In this document: positions 36,246-46,451 of the stretch, in pieces
Layout: every line of letters begins with the position of its first letter
How positions within the stretch are numbered: position 1 is the first letter of the stretch
NCBI GenBank assembly: GCA_021201825.1
Contig: JAJQED010000017.1
Span: 1 to 64,000 of the forward strand
DNA length: 64,000 nucleotides
Direction of reading: 5' to 3'
From: Alistipes sp.
Lineage (GTDB): Bacteria; Bacteroidota; Bacteroidia; Bacteroidales; Rikenellaceae
Program-made: the position numbers and the translations under genes
The notes under the pieces: model-generated
Told to the model about the DNA's origin: nothing
Seen by the model: the letters and a program-made list of their open reading frames with translations, nothing else
Databases searched by the model: none

Positions 36246-37706
36246 ATGTCCAAACCTAAGAGTACCCTCTCCCGCCGTGATTTCCTCAAAACGGCCGGGG
36301 CGGCAACCGCCGGCCTTATGGTGGCCGGTCCGGCTATAGCCGCCGCTATGGGCGGCACCGGGACTACCGAAGCCCGAAACAGACGAATTAAAGGCGCAAA
36401 CGCCAAATTGAACGTAGCCGCCATCGGGATAGGCTACCGTGGTGCCGATATCATCAACGAGATCTACAACACGGGCCGCGTGAAAGTGGTTGCCCTTTGC
36501 GATGTTGACCCCGAGTCGGCGGAGAGCCGTAAAACCATCGCCAAATTCCCGAAAGCCAAACTCTTCCGGGACTTCCGCAGTATGTTCGACCAGATGGCTG
36601 GCGATATAGACGCCGTGACGGTCGGCACACCGGACCACTCCCACTTCCCGATAACCATGCTGGCCATGTCCCTCGGCAAACACGTCTACGTGGAAAAGCC
36701 GATGGCCCGAACGTTCCGGGAAGCGGAACTGATGATGATGGCGGCCGAAAAATACCCGACCGTGGTTACACAGGTCGGGAACCAGGGCCATTCCCAGGCT
36801 AACTATTTCCAGTTCAAAGCGTGGCTGGAGGCCGGGATCATTAAGGACATTACGGCCGTTACGGCCCATATGAACGACGTTCGTCGCTGGCATTCATGGG
36901 ACACATCCATTGGTAAGTACCCGCCGGCCGAACCCGTACCCGAGGGTATGGATTGGGAAACATGGCTTATGGCACGTCCGTACCATGATTTCAGCCACCT
37001 TTACCATCCGGGAGACTGGCGCAGCTGGTACGATTTCGGGATGGGTGCCCTTGGCGACTGGGGGGCACATATAATCGACACCGTACATGAATTCCTGGAG
37101 CTCGGATTGCCATACGAAGTGGAACCGCTGAAACTCGAGGGACGCAACGATTATTTCTTCCCTCAGGCTTCCACAATCCGTTTCCGGTTCCCCTCGAGGG
37201 GGAGTATGCCGCCGCTGGACCTGACATGGTACGACGGGGCGGACAATATCCCTCCCCTGCCCGACGGCTACGGGGAACAGGAAGTAGACCCCGACATCCC
37301 GGTGTCGATCGTGAACAGCGACGAGCCGTCCAAACTGGCCCCCGGCAAGATACTTTACGGCAAGGAACTTACTTTCAAGGGCGGCACCCATGGCACCACC
37401 CTCTCTATAATCCCGGAAGATAAGGCACGGGATATTGCTCCCAAGCTGCCGGAGGTTCCCGACAGCCCGTCGAACCATTTCGAGAATTTCGTGAATGCCT
37501 GCATGGGAGAGGAACAGACCCGTTCCCCGTTTCAGATTCACGGGCCGCTAAGCCAGGTCTTCTCGCTTGGGGTTATCGTCCAGAGGATCGGGGAAAAGAT
37601 AATTTTCGACCGGCGTACCAAACAGATCACCAATAACAGCTTCGCCAACGCCCTGCTGGCGGGCGAACCACCCCGCAGGGGATGGGAGGAATTTTATAAA
37701 CGATGA
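36246..37706 (+). CDS. Tat-exported Gfo/Idh/MocA family oxidoreductase
   Basis: SRRDFLKTAGAATAGLMVAGPAIAAA; VAAIGIGYRGADI, HVYVEKPMARTFREAELMM. Confidence 0.92.
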   Translation: MSKPKSTLSRRDFLKTAGAATAGLMVAGPAIAAAMGGTGTTEARNRRIKGANAKLNVAAIGIGYRGADIINEIYNTGRVKVVALCDVDPESAESRKTIAKFPKAKLFRDFRSMFDQMAGDIDAVTVGTPDHSHFPITMLAMSLGKHVYVEKPMARTFREAELMMMAAEKYPTVVTQVGNQGHSQANYFQFKAWLEAGIIKDITAVTAHMNDVRRWHSWDTSIGKYPPAEPVPEGMDWETWLMARPYHDFSHLYHPGDWRSWYDFGMGALGDWGAHIIDTVHEFLELGLPYEVEPLKLEGRNDYFFPQASTIRFRFPSRGSMPPLDLTWYDGADNIPPLPDGYGEQEVDPDIPVSIVNSDEPSKLAPGKILYGKELTFKGGTHGTTLSIIPEDKARDIAPKLPEVPDSPSNHFENFVNACMGEEQTRSPFQIHGPLSQVFSLGVIVQRIGEKIIFDRRTKQITNNSFANALLAGEPPRRGWEEFYKR

Positions 37707-37716
37707 TACGACCGGC

Positions 37717-37919
37717 ATGAGGAAACTTTTAATGCTGGGAGCAACCGTCCTTACCTTATTTATTCGTGCAGTTCCCCGACCAAGGGCCGCAATGGGTAGA
37801 CCTGTTCGACGGCGAAACGCTTACCGGATAGACTACTGCCGCCGGAATTGCGCCTTTTACCGCCTCTGACCGCATCCTTACGGGCTATCAAGATCCTTGA
37901 GCTCGATTGAACAATGAAC
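37717..37919 (+). pseudogene. Decayed/truncated DUF1080 (3-keto-disaccharide hydrolase-like) remnant
   Basis: Signal-like start MRKLLMLGATVLTLF, then in another frame QWVDLFDGETLTG*TTAAG... (DUF1080 hallmark W-x-x-LFDG-x-x-L-x-GW with W to stop). Confidence 0.65.
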
Positions 37920-37933
37920 AATTAGATGAATAG

Positions 37934-37958
37934 AACAGGCCGGGAAATCGGCCTGTTT
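37934..37958. terminator. Terminator between pseudogene remnant and mnmE
   Basis: AACAGGCCG-ggaaat-CGGCCTGTTTT. Confidence 0.8.
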
Positions 37959-37971
37959 TATGATGTATAGG

Positions 37972-39408
37972 CTATTTTCCGATGCAGAACCGGCTGAAAA
38001 TGGATTGCAGTACGTCGGACGGGGTTATTTCCTGTCCGGCGATGGAGGCGAGATGGTAGATCGCATCCCGGATTTCCTCGGCAAGCAGGTCGGCAGACAG
38101 TCCGGCCTCGATACCGTTTTGAGCCCTGTCGAGGGCATCTTTACTTAGCATTAAGGCTTCCAGATGGCGGGAACTGGTAACGACAGTTTCTCCCCGGAAA
38201 ACCGCCGAAGTGTCTACCGCCGAAGATAACGTCTCACGGAGGGAGTCTATACCCTCCCCCGTTTTTGCAGATATCTTTAGGGTCCCGGCAAAATCCACGT
38301 TCATCCCGTCATAGGCTAAAGATTTGACGAACCGGGCACCGATCTGGCCTGTATCCGGAAGAGCCGCAAGCGTATCGGCTTTGTTCAGTAAAAGGAAAAC
38401 CGTCGTATCGGCCGACAGGGGCAACTCGCGCAGTTGGCCCGAAGCGGCAGCGATATCGTATTCACCCTCCGGTCCGGGGCTTACTATATAGAGGACGATC
38501 TTTGCTTTGGAGACAGCCTCCCGGGCCCGCTCCATCCCCATATTCTCCAACACGTCCGCCGACTCGCGCAGCCCGGCGGTATCGCTGAAACGGAACCGGA
38601 CACCGCCGATAATGTGAGTTTGTTCGATAACGTCCCGGGTGGTTCCCGCGATATCCGAGACCATCGCCCTGTCCTCACGAACCAGGGCGTTGAGAAGGGT
38701 GGATTTTCCGGCATTCGGTTCGCCCGCAATCACTACCGGCACTCCCTCCTTTATGATATTCCCCAACTCGTAAGAGGCCGCAAGGGAGGTTATTCTTACC
38801 GATATTTTGCCCATCAGGCCCGTAAGGCGGCTTCGGTCGGCAAACTCTACATCCTCCTCCGAGAAGTCCAGTTCGAGTTCGAGCAAGCTAACCAGTTCCA
38901 AAAGCCGTTCACGCAGATCGCGGAATTCACCTGAATACCCGCCTTTCATCTGGTTCATGGCCAAGCGGTGTGACGCTTTGTCTTCCGATGCAATTATACC
39001 AGCTACGGCCTCGGCCTGTGAGAGGTCCATCTTTCCGTTAAGGTAAGCCCGCATTGTGAACTCGCCGGCCGCAGCCGCTCTGGCCCCGGCTGCGGTGAGT
39101 AATCTAATTATCTGCCGTGTTATATAAGAGGACCCGTGGCAGGAGATTTCCGCCATATCCTCCCCCGTATACGAGCGCGGGGCGCGGTATACCGAGACGA
39201 TCACATCGTCCACGATATCAAGGCCGTCCTTTATGGTGCCGTAATGGAGGGTATAGCCCGTGGAATCCGTCAGTTTCCCTGCCGAAGCCGGGGAGAATAT
39301 TTTCCCGGTTATTTCGAGGGCCTGCGGTCCACTGACGCGGATTACGGACAACGCCCCTCCGGAAGCGGTCGCGGGTGCGGCTATGGTATCGTTTCGGGCG
39401 GACCGCAT
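37972..39408 (-). CDS. mnmE: tRNA uridine-5-carboxymethylaminomethyl(34) synthesis GTPase MnmE
   Basis: DTIAAPATASGGALSVIRVSG start, GEPNAGKSTLLNAL, DIAGTTRDVIE, C-terminal FSRFCIGK. Confidence 0.96.
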   Translation of the reverse strand: MRSARNDTIAAPATASGGALSVIRVSGPQALEITGKIFSPASAGKLTDSTGYTLHYGTIKDGLDIVDDVIVSVYRAPRSYTGEDMAEISCHGSSYITRQIIRLLTAAGARAAAAGEFTMRAYLNGKMDLSQAEAVAGIIASEDKASHRLAMNQMKGGYSGEFRDLRERLLELVSLLELELDFSEEDVEFADRSRLTGLMGKISVRITSLAASYELGNIIKEGVPVVIAGEPNAGKSTLLNALVREDRAMVSDIAGTTRDVIEQTHIIGGVRFRFSDTAGLRESADVLENMGMERAREAVSKAKIVLYIVSPGPEGEYDIAAASGQLRELPLSADTTVFLLLNKADTLAALPDTGQIGARFVKSLAYDGMNVDFAGTLKISAKTGEGIDSLRETLSSAVDTSAVFRGETVVTSSRHLEALMLSKDALDRAQNGIEAGLSADLLAEEIRDAIYHLASIAGQEITPSDVLQSIFSRFCIGK

Positions 39409-39420
39409 CGTCGAACGGGA

Positions 39421-40947
39421 TTATTTGTGTATCTCGAGCCGCTGCCCGATCCGAAGCTTATCTGGGTTGGAGAGGTTGTTCCACTGGATTATCTGGTTGG
39501 TGGTAACCCCGAACTGGCGGGCAATGGCACCCAGGGTGTCGCCGCTTTTAACACGGTATTCGGTGGAACTGATATTGAACTGTTTTGTATTGGTGGTCAC
39601 ATCCTGCTTGAGGAACTGCGCGAGGTAGACCGTATCCTTTGCATGGATATCCGCCTCGGCTTCGATATAGCGCACGATCTCGTACTGCGGCAGGGTGAGG
39701 TGGTATGTTTTATTCTCCACGGCCGGGATAATATCGAGTTTATACTGCGGATTGAGCGCACGCAGCACCTCGATCGGTATCTCCATTGTGGAGGACACCT
39801 GCTCCAGGTGCAGCAACCGGTCCACCATCACTGTATCGCGGGCCACGGGCAGGTTGTTGAACACCGGCTCGATACCATGCTGCTGGTGATATGCGAACGC
39901 ATAGGTAGCCCCGATAAACGCCGGGACATATCCCCGGGTCTCTCGAGGCAAGTATTCGTAGATATCCCAGAAAGTGCGGGCGTTGCCCCCTGCGCGTTTG
40001 ATCGCTTTGTTGACGTTCCCCGGACCGCAATTATATGCCGCCAGGGCGAGGGTCCAGTCATTATACATCCGGTAGAGGTCGGCCAAAAAGCGGCAAGCCG
40101 CCCGGGTCGAAGCTACGGGATCGCGGCGCTCGTCTATATATGAAGTGATCTCGAGGCCGTAGGTTTTGCCTGTCCCGTACATGAACTGCCACAATCCGGT
40201 GGCTCCCATTCGGGACACAGCCGTGGGATTGAGCGCCGACTCGATCACGGGCAGCATTCTCAGTTCCAACGGAAGGCCGGCAGCTGCCAGCTCCTCCTCG
40301 ATCATCGGGAAATAGACTTGCGACAGCCCCAGTATCCTTGCCATAGTAACCTTACGGGCCTGCGTATAAGAAACCACATACCGTTTGACGATATCGTTAT
40401 ATCCGAGGTAAATAGGCGAAACCATGGTTTTTAGCCTCACGCTGTATACCGAATCGGGAAGATCGCCCGACATGACGGTCATCGTATCCAGGTCGATAAA
40501 ATCCCGGAAGTAGCTCTCGTAATTGGACGACACGCTGTGTTCATGCCACCGGGAGACCAGGGAATCGAGCGCCTCTGCGGAATTGTCCATATTCAGGGGC
40601 CGGGCATCGTCGAAGACGTTCAGTCCGGCAAGGGCCGCCGAGCCGGCATCGTTGGTCTCGATGTCGTCCCAGGTGAAAACGCTCTCGCCCAGGATTATAT
40701 CTTCTTCCAAAAGCAGATCCGCCTCTTCTTCCTCCGCGGTTTCCGTTTGGACGACTTCGAGCACGAATTCCTGCGGGAGAGCGGCATTTCTTTTTTTCTT
40801 GCCCCCGCCGAGGTTCTTGAAGAACGCTACGAATTTGCCCTCTTTGAAAGATTTTTTACCATTACCGTCGGACGCAAAGGCACCGCCCGTGCCTGCCGTC
40901 ATCAATAGGAGCAATAAAACTGTGAGTGTGGTATATCGGTGTTTCAT
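39421..40947 (-). CDS. Lytic transglycosylase with C-terminal LysM domain (MltD-like)
   Basis: LPVIESALNPTAVSRMGATGLWQFMYGTGKTYGLEITSYIDERRDP; C-terminal YRVKSGDTLGAIARQFGVTTNQIIQWNNLSNPDKLRIGQRLEI. Confidence 0.93.
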   Translation of the reverse strand: MKHRYTTLTVLLLLLMTAGTGGAFASDGNGKKSFKEGKFVAFFKNLGGGKKKRNAALPQEFVLEVVQTETAEEEEADLLLEEDIILGESVFTWDDIETNDAGSAALAGLNVFDDARPLNMDNSAEALDSLVSRWHEHSVSSNYESYFRDFIDLDTMTVMSGDLPDSVYSVRLKTMVSPIYLGYNDIVKRYVVSYTQARKVTMARILGLSQVYFPMIEEELAAAGLPLELRMLPVIESALNPTAVSRMGATGLWQFMYGTGKTYGLEITSYIDERRDPVASTRAACRFLADLYRMYNDWTLALAAYNCGPGNVNKAIKRAGGNARTFWDIYEYLPRETRGYVPAFIGATYAFAYHQQHGIEPVFNNLPVARDTVMVDRLLHLEQVSSTMEIPIEVLRALNPQYKLDIIPAVENKTYHLTLPQYEIVRYIEAEADIHAKDTVYLAQFLKQDVTTNTKQFNISSTEYRVKSGDTLGAIARQFGVTTNQIIQWNNLSNPDKLRIGQRLEIHK

Positions 40948-40949
40948 AA

Positions 40950-42377
40950 CTAAAAGGTTATGGACATCTGCATTCCGAACGTGCTGCCCCCGCGCATGGT
41001 CAGCGAATTGGTGTTGAGCAGTACGGGGCTTACCCGGACGCTCGCCGTAAGGTCGTCGCTGATATCGTAGGCTTTCATGTGTGCGTCCACATGGGCGTCA
41101 ACGATATTGAGGGCATAGACCAGCCCGGTGAGGATTATACATAGGTCACGGTTGCGCCGGTAACTGTTCTTGATGGTCCGCAGGGATTCGGCGCTCATCG
41201 TAGGGAATTCGCTCGACTCCCCCAACCGGACCGCCTGGTTATAGTTTAGTTTGAACCGCTGGTATCCCCGGTTGTTCCAGTCGATGGTCATGGCCATCGT
41301 TGCAAAACCGCCCAACACGAAAGGTACTTTCCAGTAGCTTTGATTATACACCTGCCCGGCGCCCGGGAAAATAGTCGACAGGGTGGTCGCTTTCTTTATA
41401 TCCGTCGTTGCGCCCGGATAGTTCACCGCACCGTCGCCGACGAAATAGATATAAGACCCGACGGCGGCCGCCATCCATAACTGCCGCGCGGTATTCTTCT
41501 TGATCATATTGTGCTGGATGGGCTCCAGGTCGCTTATAACGTAAGGGTTACCATCGTCGTCCGTACCCATTACCACACGGTCTTTCATCCCGTAATTCCA
41601 GATATGATCGTCATACTGGTTTTTATATTTCTTATATTTCTTCTGTTCACTGAACCAGAAATACGTAGTAGTACCGACCGTTCCGTAAAGCACGGGGATC
41701 TTCCAATACTGGCTGTTATATAACTGTCCGTATCCCGGGACTACGAGCGAAATGGCCGTAACCTTGGAAATACCCATCGAGTCCTTAAAAAAACGGTTGT
41801 GCGGAACGAATTCCGGATCGTTCCACCGGAGTCTGTTCTCGTATCTTTTCCGCTGGCGTTTGTTCAACCCCGCCAGGGAATCGGGAGGGATCATAATCCC
41901 GGCGGCTATAAGCGAGTCGGTCACTATCTTCTCCCGGTAAACGGCCGCCTCGGGATAGGTAAGCCCCAGGGAATCCGCATAATGCATCGTGAGGGCGATC
42001 TCCCTGAACCGCAAAGAGTCCGTCCGGAATTCGGCCTGTATGTTATGAAGCTCGTAAAGGGGAATATCCAACGTTTGGGCCGCGAGGGAATCGCCCATCT
42101 CGTATGCCAGCTCGACCGCAGGCAGACGTTGTGACTGCCGCATGGAATCGAGTCCCCACAGCGAAAGGCCGAGCGAATCGGCCAACATGGAATCCGCCGG
42201 AGTATAGGACTCCGTACCGGCCGCCCTGCGGGCTTCCACGGCACGGGCTACGCCGCCCTCGACCCTGAAATTACGTTTCTGGCCCGGCGACTGCGCATCC
42301 GCCCTCTCCGGCAGGAACAACACCGCCGGCAGGAACAACAAGAACAACAGTATTTCAGCTTTCCACTTTGTCTGCAT
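40950..42377 (-). CDS. DUF5683 domain-containing protein
   Basis: KVTAISLVVPGYGQLYNSQYWKIPVLYGTVGTTTYFW repeated as STIFPGAGQVYNQSYWKVPFVLGG; located beside parAB as usual in Bacteroidota. Confidence 0.85.
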   Translation of the reverse strand: MQTKWKAEILLFLLFLPAVLFLPERADAQSPGQKRNFRVEGGVARAVEARRAAGTESYTPADSMLADSLGLSLWGLDSMRQSQRLPAVELAYEMGDSLAAQTLDIPLYELHNIQAEFRTDSLRFREIALTMHYADSLGLTYPEAAVYREKIVTDSLIAAGIMIPPDSLAGLNKRQRKRYENRLRWNDPEFVPHNRFFKDSMGISKVTAISLVVPGYGQLYNSQYWKIPVLYGTVGTTTYFWFSEQKKYKKYKNQYDDHIWNYGMKDRVVMGTDDDGNPYVISDLEPIQHNMIKKNTARQLWMAAAVGSYIYFVGDGAVNYPGATTDIKKATTLSTIFPGAGQVYNQSYWKVPFVLGGFATMAMTIDWNNRGYQRFKLNYNQAVRLGESSEFPTMSAESLRTIKNSYRRNRDLCIILTGLVYALNIVDAHVDAHMKAYDISDDLTASVRVSPVLLNTNSLTMRGGSTFGMQMSITF

Positions 42378-42456
42378 CTAAACTCCGCTTCCCGGATTCA
42401 CAAGCGCCTTAACAATATCCGGACCTGGCCGCAACCGGAGCGGCCGTCGGCCCGGG

Positions 42457-43332
42457 TCATTTCTTCCCGAACCGTCCCAGGAACTGCTCAATATCGGCAT
42501 CGTTGGAGAAGCCGATAACTATCTTTCCGCCTCCGCCGCTGCGGTTCTTGCGGATGGAAATATCCTGTGAAAAATATTTCTCGAGCTGTTCCACCAGCCT
42601 GCCGTAGCTCTCGGGATATTCGTCCTCCTCGGCCACTGCTTTAACCGCCGGAGCGTCCCCTAATTTTCGGGCCAGCTCCTCGGCCTGACGCACGGACAAT
42701 CCCTTTTTCAGGGTCTTCCTGAGCAGGGCCACCTGTTTCTGTGCCGGAGCGCCGGCAATAGCCTTAGCATGGCCCATGGTGATATATTCTTCCCTCAATG
42801 CCGACTGGACCTCCACCGGAAGTTTAAGCAGTCGCATGTAATTGGCTATGGTCGAACGCTTCTTGCCTACCCTTTCAGACAACGACTCCTGCGTCAGGCC
42901 GCATTCGTCTATAAGCCTCTGCAGGCTCAAGGCCACCTCCATCGGATTAAGGTCCTGGCGCTGGATATTCTCGACAAGGGCCATCTCGTGGAGGGTCTGG
43001 TCATCCACCTCACGGATATATGCCGGTATCGTCTCGAGGCCGGCCAGTTTCGAAGCCCTCCACCGGCGTTCGCCGCTGATGATCGTGAACTTTCCGTCCT
43101 GCTCTTTTTTGACAGTGACCGGCTGAATAACCCCCAACGCCCGTATAGAGTCGGCGAGCTCTTCCAAAGCGGCCTCGTCGAAATGGGTGCGGGGCTGTTT
43201 GGGATTGGGTTGCACCTCGTCGATGCCCACCTCCCGTGTAAGGCTTTTTGTGCCCGTCGCGGGAGCGTTGCGGCTTTCTATTTCGAAGATCGCTCCCAGC
43301 CCCCGGCCGAGTCCCTTATTTTTTGCGTTCAT
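42457..43332 (-). CDS. parB: ParB/RepB/Spo0J family partition protein
   Basis: KNKGLGRGLGAIFE, IISGERRWRASKLAGLETIPAYI, NIQRQDLNPMEVALSLQRLIDE. Confidence 0.95.
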   Translation of the reverse strand: MNAKNKGLGRGLGAIFEIESRNAPATGTKSLTREVGIDEVQPNPKQPRTHFDEAALEELADSIRALGVIQPVTVKKEQDGKFTIISGERRWRASKLAGLETIPAYIREVDDQTLHEMALVENIQRQDLNPMEVALSLQRLIDECGLTQESLSERVGKKRSTIANYMRLLKLPVEVQSALREEYITMGHAKAIAGAPAQKQVALLRKTLKKGLSVRQAEELARKLGDAPAVKAVAEEDEYPESYGRLVEQLEKYFSQDISIRKNRSGGGGKIVIGFSNDADIEQFLGRFGKK

Positions 43333-43371
43333 ACCGTTTTAACTGGTTTTAACCTATTTTATTGCCCGGCA

Positions 43372-44145
43372 TTAAGCCTTGCCGCCCTTGCGGTTCCGTT
43401 TTATGAATTCCTTTGCCAGGTTAAGGTAATTGACGCTCCCGGTCGATGCGGCATCGTACAGCAGGGCCGGTTTGCCGTAGCTCGGAGCTTCGCTCAACCG
43501 GATATTGCGCTGGACGATCGTGTCGAAAGCCAGCGGGCCGAAATGTTCCCTGACCTCCACGGTAACCTGATTGGCCAGCCGCGTACGGGAATACATCGTC
43601 ATCACGAATCCCTCTATCTCCAGGGCCGGGTTGAGCTCTTCTTTCACCATTTTTATAGTATTGAGCAGCTTACCCAACCCCTCCAGTGCGAAGTATTCAC
43701 ACTGAACCGGGATAAGAACGCTGTCGGCCGCCACAAGGGCGTTTACCGTTACGAACCCCAGCGAGGGGGAACAGTCGATAAGTATATAATCGAAAGAATC
43801 CCGGACCGTATCGAGAATTTTCTTCAGGACGAAATGGCCGTTATCCGTATTGGAAAGCTCGGTTTCCGCCCCAACGAGGTTGATACTCGAGGGCATCAGC
43901 CACAGGTTTTTGATCTCATCGCTCTTGAGAATAACGTCCGACGCAGGACTGTCGCCGTTAATTACGTCATAGATGTTACTGCCCGTATTGTCGAAGCCCA
44001 GCCCCGAGGTCGCATTGGCCTGCGGGTCGGCATCCACCACAAGGGTTTTCTTCCCCAGTACGGCAAGGCTCGCGGCAAGGTTGATCGCGGTTGTGGTCTT
44101 ACCCACGCCGCCTTTCTGGTTGGCAAGTGCTACAATTTTTCCCAT
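43372..44145 (-). CDS. parA: ParA/Soj chromosome partitioning ATPase
   Basis: MGKIVALANQKGGVGKTTTAINLAASLA. Confidence 0.95.
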   Translation of the reverse strand: MGKIVALANQKGGVGKTTTAINLAASLAVLGKKTLVVDADPQANATSGLGFDNTGSNIYDVINGDSPASDVILKSDEIKNLWLMPSSINLVGAETELSNTDNGHFVLKKILDTVRDSFDYILIDCSPSLGFVTVNALVAADSVLIPVQCEYFALEGLGKLLNTIKMVKEELNPALEIEGFVMTMYSRTRLANQVTVEVREHFGPLAFDTIVQRNIRLSEAPSYGKPALLYDAASTGSVNYLNLAKEFIKRNRKGGKA

Positions 44146-44255
44146 CGTATTTTATTTACGGGCGTTACCAAAATCCAAAACGGGTTATAACGCACAAAAC
44201 TAATCAAAAATCTCCAATCTCTTTTAACCGTTTCCCCCCGAGCCGCAAAAATGGT

Positions 44256-44263
44256 TATCTTTG
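44256..44263 (+). promoter_or_regulatory. -7 element TATCTTTG upstream of argF-like gene
   Basis: Matches TAnnTTTG; about 105 nt before ATG 44369. Confidence 0.5.
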
Positions 44264-44368
44264 GCAGAGATATGTAATGCGCGGGACGGGTACACCCGAA
44301 CCGGGGCCGCCGCATGGCATAGAAAAGAGGAAACATTCCGGGAATTTAGAATCGTAAAAATAAAAGTT

Positions 44369-45373
44369 ATGGCTGATTTGAAAGGCAGGAGCTTCCTGAA
44401 GATAATGGATTTTTCCGCAGACGAGATAAACAGTTTACTCACCCTTGCGGCACGCCTTAAAGAGGACAAGAAAAAGGGCCGGGAGCGCAAGACGATGGAG
44501 GGCAAGAATATCGTCCTGATATTCGAGAAAGACTCGACACGTACCCGCTGTTCTTTCGAAGTGGCCGCATATGACCAGGGCGCGGGCGTTACTTACCTCG
44601 GCCCTACCGGGTCCCAGATCGGCAAAAAAGAGAGTACGGAAGATACGGCGCGGGTTCTGGGGCGGCTATACGACGGCATCCAGTACCGGGGTTTCGGCCA
44701 GCATATCGTGGAGACCCTGGCACAATATGCAGGGGTACCGGTCTGGAACGGCCTGACGGACGAATCCCACCCAACGCAGGTGCTTGCCGACCTGCTGACA
44801 ATGGCGGAACATTCTTCCAAGTCTTACCAGCAGATGAAGCTCTGCTTCTGTGGTGACGCCAAGAACAACGTTGCCAACTCGCTTATGACCGTATGCGCCA
44901 AACTCGGCATAGACTACACGGCCGTATGTCCGCCGCTTTGCTCACCGGCAAGGGGATTGCTGGCCAGGTGCCGTGAAATAGCCGCTACGACCGGGGCCAA
45001 AATCGAAGTTACGGATAACGTTGCCGACGGGGTCCGGGGCGCGGACTTTATATATACGGACGTATGGGTTTCGATGGGCGAACCCGACGAAATATGGCAG
45101 GAAAGGATAAGGCTGCTCAAACCTTACCAGGTCAACGCGCAGATGATGGAAGCCACGGGCAATCCCGACGTGAAGTTCCTGCACTGCCTGCCCGCGTTCC
45201 ACAACGACAAGACCAAAGTGGCCGGCGATATCCTTGCCAAGTTCGGGATCTGCGAGATGGAAGTCACCGAAGAGGTATTCGAATCCCCCGCATCGGTGGT
45301 CTTCGACCAGGCGGAAAACCGTATGCATACGATCAAGGCCGTTATGGTGGCGACACTTGCCGGGGAATATTAA
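44369..45373 (+). CDS. argF: Ornithine carbamoyltransferase
   Basis: [54 protein letters not shown] 44369 gives 334 aa. Confidence 0.93.
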   Translation: MADLKGRSFLKIMDFSADEINSLLTLAARLKEDKKKGRERKTMEGKNIVLIFEKDSTRTRCSFEVAAYDQGAGVTYLGPTGSQIGKKESTEDTARVLGRLYDGIQYRGFGQHIVETLAQYAGVPVWNGLTDESHPTQVLADLLTMAEHSSKSYQQMKLCFCGDAKNNVANSLMTVCAKLGIDYTAVCPPLCSPARGLLARCREIAATTGAKIEVTDNVADGVRGADFIYTDVWVSMGEPDEIWQERIRLLKPYQVNAQMMEATGNPDVKFLHCLPAFHNDKTKVAGDILAKFGICEMEVTEEVFESPASVVFDQAENRMHTIKAVMVATLAGEY

Positions 45374-45433
45374 CGGCGGGCAACGTACCGACGGGTGCGT
45401 ATTTTGCAGCAGTGAAACTTCAACGTGAATGCC

Positions 45434-46384
45434 ATGGCTAACGACGAAAACAAATACCGGGACACTTCCCCGGCCGACGGCAACGGTTCGCCGGCGAACC
45501 GTTGGGATATGAGCGTATCTACCGAAGTTCAACAGCCGGCTCCGGAACCGGAACACCGGGATAACGACATACCGGCAGGCAGTCCGGCTCCTGTGGCGAA
45601 CTACCCTATCTGGATCACCATACTGGCGACCTTAGGCGTATTTATAGTCGCCATGGTCATCGGTCAGCTGACCGTCCTTTTCACAAAGCACGACGGGGAG
45701 AGCGTAAACGGATTCCCGCTGTTTTTGCGCACCGCCATAACTTTCGGGATCACCATCGGGTTCGCCTGGTGGATGGGGCGCCGTAACGGCACCCTGCCGC
45801 GCAGGCCGCTCAGCTTCTCGTTGAAGAAAACCAACCCGACGCTGATACTCTGGGGCCTGGCATTGATAATCCTGACCACTATGGTCCTGGAGCCTCTGTT
45901 GGACCTGTTTCCCCGAGAATATATCGAGCGGGTGAACAGCAATATCGGTTCCGGCGGATGGGCCATGCTTACCACCATTATCGCCATACCAATTTTGGAA
46001 GAGGTTCTGTTCCGGGGGATTATCCAGCAGGAACTGACCGCCGGTTACGGCCGGATAAAAGGGGTGCTGATGGCCGCCGCGATATTCGGGGTCATGCATA
46101 TGAACCCTCCGCAGGCCATAAATGCGTTCTTTATCGGCATTATTCTGGGATACCTTTATATAAGGTCCGGCTCGCTGGTGCCTGCCATAACGATACATGC
46201 CATCAATAATGCCATTGCATTCCTGCTGCTGCAGCTGGTCGGTAACGGTTTGGCCCTGTCCAAAGACCTGTTCCGCTCCGGGACCCTGTACTGGATCGTT
46301 TACGCCATATGCTGCGTGTTGTTGTTACTGGCAGGATGGAAATTGCTCCGCGAACTGAACAAACTCGATAAAACGGACGTTTAA
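45434..46384 (+). CDS. CPBP family intramembrane metalloprotease
   Basis: EEVLFRGIIQQELT, HMNPPQAINAFFIGIILGYLYIRSGSLVPAITIHAINN. Confidence 0.9.
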   Translation: MANDENKYRDTSPADGNGSPANRWDMSVSTEVQQPAPEPEHRDNDIPAGSPAPVANYPIWITILATLGVFIVAMVIGQLTVLFTKHDGESVNGFPLFLRTAITFGITIGFAWWMGRRNGTLPRRPLSFSLKKTNPTLILWGLALIILTTMVLEPLLDLFPREYIERVNSNIGSGGWAMLTTIIAIPILEEVLFRGIIQQELTAGYGRIKGVLMAAAIFGVMHMNPPQAINAFFIGIILGYLYIRSGSLVPAITIHAINNAIAFLLLQLVGNGLALSKDLFRSGTLYWIVYAICCVLLLLAGWKLLRELNKLDKTDV

Positions 46385-46437
46385 AACGCCCACGGATAAT
46401 AAAAAAGGGGTCTTTTCGTTCTAACGAAATAAAAGTT

Positions 46438-46445
46438 TACCTTTG
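46438..46445 (+). promoter_or_regulatory. -7 element TACCTTTG for the SurA/OstA operon
   Basis: Matches TAnnTTTG immediately before ATG 46452. Confidence 0.4.
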
Positions 46446-46451
46446 CAATTT

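Noticed and set aside
42769-44190. 473-aa plus-strand ORF opposite parB/parA
   Set aside because: Spans two well-recognised genes and their gap; composition typical of antisense translation.
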